A stretch of DNA of 60,281 nt from Hydrogenophaga sp. (GTDB taxonomy: Bacteria; Pseudomonadota; Gammaproteobacteria; Burkholderiales; Burkholderiaceae_C): contig NZ_JALHLX010000009.1 in NCBI RefSeq assembly GCF_022844385.1, positions 1 through 60,281 of the forward strand. The letters run 5' to 3'. The notes below the pieces were generated by a model. The model was not told the DNA's origin, did no database searches, and saw only the letters and a program-made list of their open reading frames with translations. Position 1 is the stretch's first letter. Every line of letters begins with the position of its first letter. Positions 9,113 to 17,147 of this stretch are shown here, piece after piece. The translations under genes and the position numbers were made by a program.

Positions 9113-9583
9113 TCAATGCCCTTGTGCCGCTGCAAGTTCAACGATGCGCTGTCGCGTCACGCCCTGCTCCAAGGCGATACGTGGTGCCAGTCCTCCTAGT
9201 GCCACGTGCGGGGTTTCCAGAAACGACAGCATCAGCCATCCGTCCGTAGTGGCCAAGGCCTCGGACACCGCCTGAAGCACTGGGAACACGTGTGGCTCAA
9301 ACTGCCATTTCGGGATCTTGATGCTGCTGCGCAAATGCTTCACGCCAATGCAACGGCCGCTCTTGATCCAGGCATTGATCGTCACGCGGCTTATGCCGCT
9401 CAGCAGAACCGCTTCGCCGGTTGTGATCATGTCCGCGGCATTGATTCGGTGGAGCCTGTATTCGGAACCACGGCTCAACAGTGCACTGGTCTGCGCCTCA
9501 CTGGCGTAGGGGTCTGCCTCGTTTGAGCGCCGTGGTTTGACAGAGTCAAAGGCGACAGGGAAACGGGAAGTCAAAGGGTTCAT
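9113..9583 (-). CDS. ParS/MbcA-like (DUF2384-type) antitoxin-like protein
   Basis: A protein of about 156 residues with a MerR-like helix-turn-helix region (TGEAVLLSGISRVTINAWIK) and a C-terminal segment. That segment, LATTDGWLMLSFLETP followed by APRIALEQG, resembles the toxin-binding domain of Xre/MbcA/ParS antitoxins, where a Leu/Gly-rich helix ends near the C-terminus. Family members pair with RES-domain NAD-degrading toxins. No RES toxin is adjacent, so it is an orphan here. A TTG at 9592 is an alternative start. The gene is convergent with the HTH gene ending at 9062. Confidence 0.5.
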   Translation of the reverse strand: MNPLTSRFPVAFDSVKPRRSNEADPYASEAQTSALLSRGSEYRLHRINAADMITTGEAVLLSGISRVTINAWIKSGRCIGVKHLRSSIKIPKWQFEPHVFPVLQAVSEALATTDGWLMLSFLETPHVALGGLAPRIALEQGVTRQRIVELAAAQGH

Positions 9584-9671
9584 TGCGTTCAAGTGTTGAG
9601 CACCGGTTTACGCTTTCCAAAAGAAACCTAGTTGGCTGCCCAGCATCGACCGCAATACCCAGGCCGGCCGC

Positions 9672-10682
9672 TCAATGCCCACGCATGGAGTGTCCGACAT
9701 GCAGCTTCTGGTCAAACGAGTACACGTGCTCCCTCGGCGAATTGTCACAACGTCCGACGATGCGGTCTTTGAACTCATCACCTCCGTCGTGCAGCAACAC
9801 CAGCCCAGCGCACAACGGACATGAGGCGGTGTAGCGGACGAAGGCGAACTCACCTTTCTTGTCGACTTGTTTTGGGCGCAATTCCAAGGTCACGTGATCT
9901 GCCTTGAACGGCACGAGGAACTCCGGGGCCATGACGATCCCCAGATCGGCCAGTTGGCCCAGAAACGTAAACAAGCGCACAACCGTCCAAGCCGAGAAGC
10001 ACCAAAGCGCCAAGATTGAGATGTGCGCCGTGGTGAGTGCCGCGTTCCAACGCAGGCCCAAGACGAACATCCACCAACCGCTGATCACGATCAAGACCAG
10101 GACCAGAAAAACCGAAACGCCCGCTGAGATCACCAGTGGAAGTGTGTTGCGCATGACGCCGTCACGCAAACCGGCCTTGAGCAGTGACCCCGGAGCCGCC
10201 ACTGCCGCGGGCGTGTAGCGAACCCCGCCTTCAGGCGTGGAAGTCTGATGGAGCTCGTTCTCCTGTGCCCCAATGGGTTCTGCAACCAACTGGTATTTGA
10301 CGGGAGATCCCTGCAGTTTCCTGAGCCTTGGCATGAAGGCAAACCCACGCTGAATTGCTGTGGCCTTCAGGCCTGGCTCCCACTCGCTCTGCAGTTTCTC
10401 CAGTTGTTTCCACAGGGGGCTCATCCATGCACTGGCGCCTTTCGCCGACGTGGGAGCCACCAAATCCTTCAGCGGCCCAGTCTCGTATTCGATGTAGGGC
10501 AGACGATCCCCCTTCTCGACAGCGAGTTCGGCCATGAGATGAAAGATCTGAGCCGCCTGGTTTCTGGATGACTGGCCGGTCTGTTCCAGGAATGTAAGCG
10601 CCACCTTACCTGCCTGAACAAGGTCCGGCTCTGCCGATTCGGACGGTACGAGGATGTTTGCGGACTGCACATCGGGCTTCAT
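9672..10682 (-). CDS. Membrane protein with C-terminal zinc-ribbon-like motif
   Basis: A 336-residue protein. The N-terminal 150 residues are soluble and helical. Two or three membrane segments follow: about 187-213 (LVISAGVSVFLVLVLIVISG continuing into WWMFVLGL) and about 222-250 (TTAHISILALWCFSAWTVV). The C-terminal domain (about 280-336) carries CPLCAG and, some 26 residues later, GRCDNSPREH, a likely three-Cys/one-His zinc site. I do not recognise the family. It is divergent from the CoiA-like gene at 10727 with 44 nt between starts, so the two share a control region. Confidence 0.6.
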   Translation of the reverse strand: MKPDVQSANILVPSESAEPDLVQAGKVALTFLEQTGQSSRNQAAQIFHLMAELAVEKGDRLPYIEYETGPLKDLVAPTSAKGASAWMSPLWKQLEKLQSEWEPGLKATAIQRGFAFMPRLRKLQGSPVKYQLVAEPIGAQENELHQTSTPEGGVRYTPAAVAAPGSLLKAGLRDGVMRNTLPLVISAGVSVFLVLVLIVISGWWMFVLGLRWNAALTTAHISILALWCFSAWTVVRLFTFLGQLADLGIVMAPEFLVPFKADHVTLELRPKQVDKKGEFAFVRYTASCPLCAGLVLLHDGGDEFKDRIVGRCDNSPREHVYSFDQKLHVGHSMRGH

Positions 10683-10726
10683 GCCTGTCAGCTTACCCGC
10701 ACCAACACCGATTCAAGGAGTGCGAC

Positions 10727-11425
10727 ATGGGCAAGCAGGAAAAGGGCCGTTTCAGATCCAAACGCAATGCGCGAAGGCGGCACAACGTGCGGCAAAGACC
10801 GAGTGCGCGCAAAACGATCGGCATTCACCGCAGGGCGATCGGCCTGATTCAGCAGGAGCTCTTGACGGGGAAAGCGACCATCGGGCGATTCCACGGCGGG
10901 GTGGAATGGCGAGCGCTGCAGCCATTGTTTGCCGAAGGGCTGTCGGTCACTGTTCGGGCCGAGGAGCCCTTGAAGATGGCTGGGCGCCGGTATATCCCCG
11001 ATTTGGTGGTGCGTTGCCGAACCACGGGTAGGCTCGTTTTGGCCGTTGAAGTCTGGCACACGCATGCGGTCTCTACCTCCAAGCGGCAGGCCTACCAGAT
11101 TGCCTGCATCCCCTGGATTGAGGTGCGCGCCTGGAATGTCATTTGCCGGCGCCTTGGGCAGGCTTTGCCGATTCTGGATTGGGGCGGAATTGTGGCAGTC
11201 GAGAGTCCATGCCAGCTCGGCCTTTTCGACTCGGTTCCGACCCCTCTCAAGGTCCCAGAGAGGCCAACTGCGGTTTTCAGTGTGCGCAGTAGGCATTGGC
11301 AACTTCCAACGCGAAGCAATCCAATACCCTCCCTGAGTTTCTTGGAAACAGACACGCGTTCAGGGCAAAGCTCACCAATTTTGGGGACAGAGCGCGGCTC
11401 AATGAAGGCGGGGCCAGCTCAGTAG
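10727..11425 (+). CDS. CoiA-like / PD-(D/E)XK nuclease-fold protein
   Basis: A 232-residue basic protein with a lysine/arginine-rich N-terminus (first 35 residues). Its central segment (about 80-110) reads YIPDLVV then VLAVEVWHTHAVS, where an Asp and a Glu preceding a His-rich turn match the D...ExW/Q pattern of the restriction-endonuclease fold in CoiA-type competence proteins. This suggests DNA cleavage or binding. The start is the ATG at 10727, preceded by AAGGAG at 10715-10720. The C-terminal 60 residues look disordered. Fold assignment is by motif only. Confidence 0.5.
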   Translation: MGKQEKGRFRSKRNARRRHNVRQRPSARKTIGIHRRAIGLIQQELLTGKATIGRFHGGVEWRALQPLFAEGLSVTVRAEEPLKMAGRRYIPDLVVRCRTTGRLVLAVEVWHTHAVSTSKRQAYQIACIPWIEVRAWNVICRRLGQALPILDWGGIVAVESPCQLGLFDSVPTPLKVPERPTAVFSVRSRHWQLPTRSNPIPSLSFLETDTRSGQSSPILGTERGSMKAGPAQ

Positions 11426-11480
11426 GGGAAAAGAGATTCAGATCTGCCGCGACTCACGCCATGTATCCGGGTGGCAGATT

Positions 11481-11526
11481 CATTCATACGCTCAAAAGCA
11501 TTCATACGCTGTACAGCGTATGAATG
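11481..11526. repeat. 28-bp perfect palindrome with a direct half-repeat
   Basis: Positions 11499-11526 form a gapless perfect palindrome, CATTCATACGCTGT and its exact complement. The first 12 bases of the arm (CATTCATACGCT) also occur at 11481-11492, in direct orientation 18 bp upstream. It lies in the gap between two convergent genes. There is no T-tract, so a simple terminator is unlikely. It resembles a binding site for a dimeric DNA-binding or recombination protein. Confidence 0.7.
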
Positions 11527-11674
11527 GTCGGCCACATGGGCTACAGCAGTTTCAAGTCAGACGAGGGGCTGCCCCCTCTTGCCTTCTTGTGCTTCAGGGA
11601 CAAACTCACTTCATCACATCGCCGGTACCAACGCGACGTCAAAGATCACCGTCGGCCCAGTCCCCTGTCACCTG

Positions 11675-12481
11675 TCATTTCTCACCCGCTTCGACAGCAA
11701 TTCGCCGCTTCTCCCCGACGGTCCGGACACACACGACCAGGCGCTCATCGCACACCACATGTCGCCCGTTGCTCAGTGCAATCAAGGTCAGTGGCGCACC
11801 CTTCTCCAACATCAGCGCCTTGTCCACCGGGTAAAGACCACGGTCCGTCTCCAGCAGCCACGGGAAACTCCAGTCGCTCGACGAGTGGGCCGACACCAGA
11901 ACGCCGATCGCCTCCCGTTTGGTGATCTCTGCCGGAATGAAGATCTTGAATGCGTCGTAGGCAAGGAACAGGACCCCTGCGGTGATCACGAAGAACCCCA
12001 AGCCGAACCGTCTCGATTTGGGGCGAGGGGTTTCAGCGTGGTCTGGCGCCGCGTCTTCTTCCTCCTCTTCAAACTCGTCCTCCTCGGCGCATGCCATCGC
12101 CTGTTCCTCGGCCTTCCAGGCCAGCATCCAATCGTGAAAGGCTTTGATCAGATCAATCTTTCTAGTCGACTCACCTTGCGCCGAGCGCAGCAGGATGTGA
12201 GAACCATCAGGGCTCGTCAGCATAGGGGGAGTAGTCAAAGGGACTGTTTGCTCCCAATGCTGTGTTTGCCAGTTGGGGAACGCTTCCCAGATGACCTTCT
12301 CAGGACGGACGCCGGATTTCAAGGCCAGCATGGCCGGCGTGACGTGCTCCAGCTTGTGCCCAACAAAGATGTTCAAGTGCCCGGTCAGCTCGATGCAGAT
12401 GTTTCCTCGCCACAGTTCGTGGACGATCGTCTTGCGCTGCTCCGTCGCGCCTTCCGGGTTGGGTGGTGTCGCTTCAGTCAT
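11675..12481 (-). CDS. Single-pass membrane protein, unknown function
   Basis: A 268-residue protein starting at the ATG at 12481, preceded by AAGGA. The N-terminal 125 residues are soluble. A very acidic linker (EEDEFEEEEEDAAPDHAE) at about residues 137-154 precedes one transmembrane helix (FGLGFFVITAGVLFLAYDAF, about 165-185), leaving an 80-residue C-terminal domain on the other side of the membrane. I know no family for it. It is one of three minus-strand genes of unknown function downstream of the integrase and probably belongs to the element's accessory module. Confidence 0.6.
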   Translation of the reverse strand: MTEATPPNPEGATEQRKTIVHELWRGNICIELTGHLNIFVGHKLEHVTPAMLALKSGVRPEKVIWEAFPNWQTQHWEQTVPLTTPPMLTSPDGSHILLRSAQGESTRKIDLIKAFHDWMLAWKAEEQAMACAEEDEFEEEEEDAAPDHAETPRPKSRRFGLGFFVITAGVLFLAYDAFKIFIPAEITKREAIGVLVSAHSSSDWSFPWLLETDRGLYPVDKALMLEKGAPLTLIALSNGRHVVCDERLVVCVRTVGEKRRIAVEAGEK

Positions 12482-12527
12482 GTGATTTCCTTGCGATTTT
12501 TTCGTGATGCAGTTTTGATGGACTCGT

Positions 12528-12547
12528 GATATGCGAGGTCGCATATC
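12528..12547. other. 8-bp hairpin GATATGCG/CGCATATC between island genes
   Basis: GATATGCG and CGCATATC form a perfect 8-bp stem with a 4-nt loop. Outside it a further CGTGA...TCACG pairing extends the structure. It sits just upstream of the 12481 start and just downstream of the 12631 stop, so it could be an operator for the former or a weak terminator for the latter. No T-run follows. Confidence 0.5.
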
Positions 12548-12630
12548 CAAAATCTCACGAAAGAGCTCTGTGTCAAGGGCGCGGCGTGAGGATTTTTTGA
12601 GGTTCTTCAGGCCGGGCCCGGCCCTGCACT

Positions 12631-13428
12631 TCAGGGGCGCAGGTACTTCACCGACAGCGCCCGCTCCTGAACGGTGACGGGCCACAGGTTGTGCAACGGG
12701 GTGACGGCCAGCGCCACGATGCCGGTCAGGCGCGCCACCTGCTCGGGGTCCACCTCAAAGGCGGCGCGGTCCAGGTTCAGCACGGCGCTGATGGTGTCGG
12801 CCATGCCGGTGCTGCGGCGGGCGAGCTGGCGCAGAGCGTCGTGCAGGAGGTCGGCACGCAGGGTGTTCGGATCCGTCGGCAGCGCCACGGGACGTCCGCC
12901 CTCCCCGCCTTCATCGGTGCCTTCATCAGCGCCTTGGTGAATCCCCTGGTCGATGGCATGTTTAGCGCCGCCCTGAGCGCCCTGCTTCCCACCGCCCGGC
13001 TCCGCGACGGGGAGCAACACGGTGAAGCGCGAGATGGGCGCCACGAACGCAGCGGTGAATGCCATGTCTGCCTCACTCGGAGACAGCATCGGCGAGAGGT
13101 AAGCACGAATGCCAGCGTCCAGGGCGCCCTTCCACGGCGTGAGCAACTCCAGTTGGCTCGCATGCAGACGGGGCTGGAGGTAGGCACGACGAACCGTTGC
13201 GTCGCTGAGCGCGGTCTTGATGAATTCGATGAGCATCGGCGGCATGTGCAGGGGCAACTGCGCGTGCACCGAAGCGCACAGATCGGCGTTGGCCCAATTC
13301 GGGTCGAACAGGCGGCCCAAGCTCAGGCGCTGCGAGGTCACCTCCCTGGGGGAATTCTTCATGAAGGCGGCGAACTCGGCCTGGTTGAAGGAGGTGGTGA
13401 CGATGCGGTTGCGGGTGGGTTTGTTCAT
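12631..13428 (-). CDS. Hypothetical island protein
   Basis: A 265-residue soluble protein starting MNKPTRNR at 13428. Residues about 10-140 are helical, including an LTPWKGALDAGIRAYLSP segment. A Gly/Asp/Glu-rich linker with a histidine-glutamine repeat (GIHQGADEGTDEGGEGG) at about 170-190 separates it from a second helical domain. There is no signal peptide or membrane span. I do not recognise the family. Its position between the integrase and other unknown genes suggests an element-specific function. Confidence 0.55.
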   Translation of the reverse strand: MNKPTRNRIVTTSFNQAEFAAFMKNSPREVTSQRLSLGRLFDPNWANADLCASVHAQLPLHMPPMLIEFIKTALSDATVRRAYLQPRLHASQLELLTPWKGALDAGIRAYLSPMLSPSEADMAFTAAFVAPISRFTVLLPVAEPGGGKQGAQGGAKHAIDQGIHQGADEGTDEGGEGGRPVALPTDPNTLRADLLHDALRQLARRSTGMADTISAVLNLDRAAFEVDPEQVARLTGIVALAVTPLHNLWPVTVQERALSVKYLRP

Positions 13429-13564
13429 TTGAAATCCTGCGTTGTGTGGGACTGCGATTCGGATCGGGAGAAGACGGGAGTTGCAAAGAGGCCTTGGTGT
13501 GCGGACGCAGCCTGCAGCACCAAGCGCCAAGCTGCTCAGGTGGCCGAGGCAACGCACAAAGGCC

Positions 13565-13930
13565 TCACGGTCTGCCTGTGGGGTCCTGTGGTTTGCCCGC
13601 AGATGGTTTCTGTTCGGTGTGTGCGTCCTTGCGGTCGATCAGGACGGTCGAGCGCAAGGTCACGTTGAAGTGGTGGCCCTTGTGGTCCATGACCACCTGG
13701 ATGCGCTCCTTGCTGAACCAGTCCACCAGGGCGGCACGCTCCGCAGGTTTGAGGTTTTGCGTGGCGGCCTCGGGGAGCGCGACAAAGGCGAAGGTCGACA
13801 CGTGGTGGACGCGGCCGGGAATCAGGCGGCGGGTCTTGGATGTGGGGTGCTTCCGCCAGATCAAACGAGGCTTGCCATTGACACGGCTCAGCGGTGGCTT
13901 GCTTGAGAAAATGAGGGGGCGAATCCGCAT
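13565..13930 (-). CDS. Hypothetical small basic protein
   Basis: A 121-residue protein starting MRIRPLIF at the ATG 13930. The first 40 residues are basic, and the middle has a compact VSTFAFVALPEA then WFSKERIQVVMDHKGHHF segment, suggesting a small alpha/beta fold. The C-terminus is charged and probably disordered. No family is recognised. It lies between the integrase stop (14082) and the gene at 12631, on the same strand as both. Confidence 0.5.
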   Translation of the reverse strand: MRIRPLIFSSKPPLSRVNGKPRLIWRKHPTSKTRRLIPGRVHHVSTFAFVALPEAATQNLKPAERAALVDWFSKERIQVVMDHKGHHFNVTLRSTVLIDRKDAHTEQKPSAGKPQDPTGRP

Positions 13931-14081
13931 GGTGTGGTCCTTGAGGTGAATGCCCGCAGGCATCGCGAATGAGGGTGAATACGTCGACTTCTGAAAAGGT
14001 CTGGGCAAAGCTCCGCCTTTCCTGCTGACCCGAGCGAACGTTCAGGCTGCGGCAGGTGGGGGATCTGCGTGGTTGGGCTTG

Positions 14082-15605
14082 CTAGTCCTGCGGAGAACGT
14101 TCGGCGGATGTGGCCGAACGCAAGGAGGACAGCGGGCTCAGTGATTGCGCCTTGGTTGCGTGCTTTCGGCGCGCAGCTGACCGGGGGAAAAGGACCTCAA
14201 CGGGTGGCTTATTGCTGTGCGCCTCACCCTTTGCCGTGTCAGCTGCGTGCTGATGCGACGCAGTACTGGCGTACAGTGCACTTGCTTGGTCCCCCCCCGC
14301 AGGCGCGTCACTCTCGTTGGGTTGAACCCCTGGCGTACGTTCGTGCTCCACCAATTCCACGGTCTGAGCTTCTTCGAGCAAGCGGATGACGCTACCCTGC
14401 ACCGGCGCCACCGAGATGTGCTGCTTGAGCAAGCGCTCCATGGCCGAGCCGTCGCGCCGCGTCAGGTTGGGCACGTAGCGGCTGTAAACACGGAACAGCA
14501 TCTCGGTGCTGGTGTGGCCGAGCTGGCGCGCGATCCACTCCGGCGCTTCGCCCGAGGCCAGCCACAAGGTAGCCGCGGTGTGGCGCATCTGGTAGGCCCG
14601 GCGGTGCGGGATATCGAGATGACGCAAGAGCGGTGACCACACCCGGTTCAGAAAATTCTGGTTGTCGATGGGCGTGCCGTTGCGGTTGCAGAAGACGAAC
14701 TCGGAGGTCTTGCCCGTCACCTTGAACTGAGCCTGCAGCGCGTCAAACACCAGGTCGTTCATCTGGATGTCGCGCACACTGCCGTCCGTCTTGAGCTCGT
14801 CCTCTTCCTTGAGCACGATGGCCTCACGCACCAGGATCAGACGGCGCTCGAAGTCGATGTACTTCCATTTCAGGCCGTGGGCTTCACCCGTCCTCATGCC
14901 TGTGAAGAAGCGCACGGTGAAGTACTGGCGATAGTCTGCCCGCACCGTAGTTAGGATCTGCTGCACCTCGTCCAGGGTGAACGGCATGACATCACTGCGC
15001 TTCATCTTCAGCGGCTTGATGTTGCGAAACGCGGAAGTAAACTCAAGGCGGTCGGCTGCTTCGTTGAGGATCTGGCGCAACGGCTTCATCACGGAGTTGA
15101 TGCGACGGTTGGACAATGTGCTCTGGGATTTTCGGGTGGTTACTTTGGCGAGTGTTGCCCGAAATGCCAGTACGTCTGCCTTGGTGATCTGGCCGACCTC
15201 CTTCTCCCCGAAGTACGGGATGAGGTACTGGTCGATCGACCCACGCTGCGTCACCTTGTAGCTGCGGCGCCAGGAGACTTCTGACTCCGAGAACCACATG
15301 TCGGCAAACTCCTTGAAGGTGGGCGTGCCGGTGCGGGACATGGGGTTACGTTGCAGTTCAGGTGTGTCTTCCTCTGCTGCGGCATCGGACACTGGCTGAC
15401 TGGACGGAAGCGGCTTGCCAAATGTCTTCTGGTAGTCGAAGGTGCCGAGTGCGATTTCCGCCTCTACACGATCAAGCGCCTTCTGCAAGCGCTTCCGGTT
15501 GGCCGCATTGTCTGCAAGCGATGTGTACTCGCGCAGTCGCTGCCCCGCATGGCGAAAGTCAATGAAGAGCGTGCCTTTGCTCTCATGTCGGCGAATGCTA
15601 CCCAT
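14082..15605 (-). CDS. Tyrosine-type site-specific integrase
   Basis: A 507-residue phage-type integrase that catalyses integration and excision of the element. An arm/core-binding SAM-like region lies at about residues 100-200. The catalytic domain has Arg in FFTGMRTGEAHGLKW (about 235), YQMRHTAAT (about 338, with Tyr replacing the usual His of HxxR), LGHTSTEM and the nucleophile region FRVYSRY. About 100 low-complexity residues follow. I chose ATG 15605 because it overlaps the stop of the upstream xis-like gene by 8 nt and opens with MGSIRRHES, a normal integrase N-terminus. A longer in-frame extension to 15809 lies inside the xis-like gene and is not expected to be used. It lies 14 kb from the tRNA junction. 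Confidence 0.93.
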   Translation of the reverse strand: MGSIRRHESKGTLFIDFRHAGQRLREYTSLADNAANRKRLQKALDRVEAEIALGTFDYQKTFGKPLPSSQPVSDAAAEEDTPELQRNPMSRTGTPTFKEFADMWFSESEVSWRRSYKVTQRGSIDQYLIPYFGEKEVGQITKADVLAFRATLAKVTTRKSQSTLSNRRINSVMKPLRQILNEAADRLEFTSAFRNIKPLKMKRSDVMPFTLDEVQQILTTVRADYRQYFTVRFFTGMRTGEAHGLKWKYIDFERRLILVREAIVLKEEDELKTDGSVRDIQMNDLVFDALQAQFKVTGKTSEFVFCNRNGTPIDNQNFLNRVWSPLLRHLDIPHRRAYQMRHTAATLWLASGEAPEWIARQLGHTSTEMLFRVYSRYVPNLTRRDGSAMERLLKQHISVAPVQGSVIRLLEEAQTVELVEHERTPGVQPNESDAPAGGDQASALYASTASHQHAADTAKGEAHSNKPPVEVLFPRSAARRKHATKAQSLSPLSSLRSATSAERSPQD

Positions 15606-15837
15606 GAAGCACACCCCCATTGGCCAAAGGAATCGCCTCGGAGCCCATGGCCGAGTGGTGCGCCATATCCGTCTCGATGTGCTCCCAGATGTAGAGAGTT
15701 TTACGGCCGCCAAATGGACGGATGTAGTGACGGCCCTCAAGTAGTACGCTGTCCTTAAGTCGATCGCGGATGGTTCTGCTGTCGTACTTGATGCGGGACG
15801 ACAACTCATCAGTTGTCAGGTAGGTGCATGTGGACAC
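15598..15837 (-). CDS. Excisionase-like small DNA-binding protein
   Basis: A 79-residue protein beginning MSTCTYLTTDELSSRIKY, a winged-helix/AlpA-like start that recognises DNA through the first helix-turn-helix, followed by RPFGGRKTLYIWEHIE, a typical wing. It ends inside the integrase start, overlapping it by 8 nt, so the two are translationally coupled. Small proteins in this position usually act as recombination directionality factors or regulate the integrase promoter. It is divergent from the HTH gene at 15988. Confidence 0.75.
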   Translation of the reverse strand: MSTCTYLTTDELSSRIKYDSRTIRDRLKDSVLLEGRHYIRPFGGRKTLYIWEHIETDMAHHSAMGSEAIPLANGGVLHG

Positions 15838-15899
15838 TTCTCACTCCTTCAGGTTAATGGGACAATCAGAACAACAAAAGAGCATCCAAACGTCTTTTT

Positions 15900-15968
15900 T
15901 GTCATCCTGGGTGGCATTATGAAGGAATAAATGCTATCGTCAAGTGTTTTTTATCATCTTGAATGATA
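15900..15968. promoter_or_regulatory. Operator palindromes between xis/int and the HTH regulator
   Basis: TATCAT-CTTGA-ATGATA (15952-15968) is a perfect 6-bp inverted repeat with 5-nt spacer. A related imperfect copy, TGTCAT-CCTGG-GTGGCA, lies at 15900-15916. Both sit in the divergent intergenic region between the xis-like gene and the small HTH gene. They are the obvious binding sites for the HTH protein in a CI/Cro-like switch controlling excision, although binding is inferred. Confidence 0.6.
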
Positions 15969-15987
15969 TTTTTCTTCGGAGCATGTC

Positions 15988-16203
15988 TTGATCAAGTGCC
16001 ACCTGTCCCGCCTGATGGGAGAGCGAAAGCTCAAGATCAGCGACGTGGCGCGCGACACCGGCCTCCACCGCAACACCGTTACGCTGCTGTACCAAGAGAC
16101 TGCAACGCGAGTTGATCTCGACGCGATCAACTCACTGTGCAAGTTCTTCGCTGTCGACGTGGGGCAACTGTTTGAATTCGTAGATGATTCAACCGAGTCG
16201 TAA
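15988..16203 (+). CDS. Small Cro/CI-type HTH regulator
   Basis: A 71-residue protein that is almost entirely a Cro/CI helix-turn-helix domain. KISDVARDTGLHRNTVTLLY provides the two DNA-binding helices, and the DLDAINSLCKFFAVDVGQLFEF segment is typical of the short YozG/Cro-like regulators. It begins at TTG 15988, with CGGAG about 8 nt upstream; the nearby ATG at 15983 runs into a stop. It is divergent from the excisionase/integrase pair and likely represses it through the palindromes between them. Confidence 0.88.
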   Translation: MIKCHLSRLMGERKLKISDVARDTGLHRNTVTLLYQETATRVDLDAINSLCKFFAVDVGQLFEFVDDSTES

Positions 16204-16764
16204 TCGTCAGAGTGCGACTCCGCGCCAACACCCGGATGTTGGCTCCATATGACCAAAGCGCTTCCCCATCCGACTGGTGCGGAATGCCCGAAGAAAGTTA
16301 AGGACTGGGTGATCGACGCGCCAAGCCGTCACTCAGCACCCATCAACGGAACCAGAGTTTTGCCAGCTATTCGGAGACGGCCATAAGTGGCGACCTGTCG
16401 TAACGCTGCCTAGCCACTGTGAGGCCGTTGTGCAGCGACTGCGGACTGTGGGGATGAAGTGATGAGCCCCCAGTCATGGCTACGTTGAGGTCATTCAAGT
16501 TCCGGCAATCACAGGGATTGAGAGTCGGCTCTTGGTGGTGCTGCAGACGTTGCGGGCCCATGTGTGGCGCGGACATGGCGCATTGATGTACCTGCCGCAG
16601 ATGTTTTTTCTCTAGGAAGCGCACCTCGCTAGCATGTCGATGCTCCGCCATGTGGAGCTAGTGGGGACTTTTGAGGCAGGCGTTCAACGATTGACCTGAG
16701 AGGCACGAACCGGCTTGCCGGGGCATGTGCTCTCGATGTAAGGGTTAGGCTGCGCTCTTACCGG
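16204..16764. other. No gene recognised; probable island margin
   Basis: This 560-bp stretch has no credible reading frame, no tRNA remnant and no obvious terminal repeats. It separates the integrase module from an IS5-type transposase relic and may be degraded mobile-element DNA. Confidence 0.4.
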
Positions 16765-17068
16765 CTAGAAAAAGTCGTTCGCCGAAGGAGGAAGCTTTGC
16801 AACTGACTGCTCAACCCAGGAAGCGCTTGTGCACCGCACTTGAACTGCCAAAGCGCTCCTTGGGCAGCGCCTTCCATTGGCAGCCAGTGCGCAGAAAGTA
16901 CATGACGGCCTCGAACACTTGTCGCGCTGGCTTGGGCGGGCGTCCCGCACCCGCCTTGCGCACATATGCCATGTCCGTACTGCGCTCCCGCAACGGTATC
17001 AACGGTTCAACTCCGCGCCAGAACGCATCACTCACCGCCCACGATTCGACCCGCTTGCGTGACACCAT
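16765..17068 (-). pseudogene. IS5-family transposase, N-terminal relic
   Basis: The frame from 17068 encodes a DUF4096-type transposase N-terminus of about 85 residues (WRGVEPLIPLRERS, AGAGRPPKPAR, MYFLRTGCQWKALPK, VHKRFLG) and stops at 16811. A shifted frame continues as WVEQSVAKLPPS to a stop at 16765. The catalytic DDE domain is absent. This is therefore a frameshifted, truncated relic marking an old insertion at the border between the island module and the catabolic genes. Confidence 0.8.
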
Positions 17069-17147
17069 GCATTCGCCCCTCGCCGCTTGAAGTATGGCTC
17101 AGGGCGGTAGTTTACTTATTTACGGGTAAGTTGTTAGTCGCCTGGCC

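Noticed and set aside
11471..12529. 352-codon plus-strand frame
   Set aside because: The minus strand holds the better gene (AAGGA before ATG 12481, a membrane helix and acidic linker); the plus frame looks like a reverse translation of it.
12691..13668. 325-codon plus-strand frame
   Set aside because: Overlaps the minus-strand gene at 12631-13428 and has Gly/His/Gln-rich shadow composition.
16204..16764. Possible right attachment site of the island next to the integrase
   Set aside because: No copy of the tRNA-Arg 3' core could be found here by eye.
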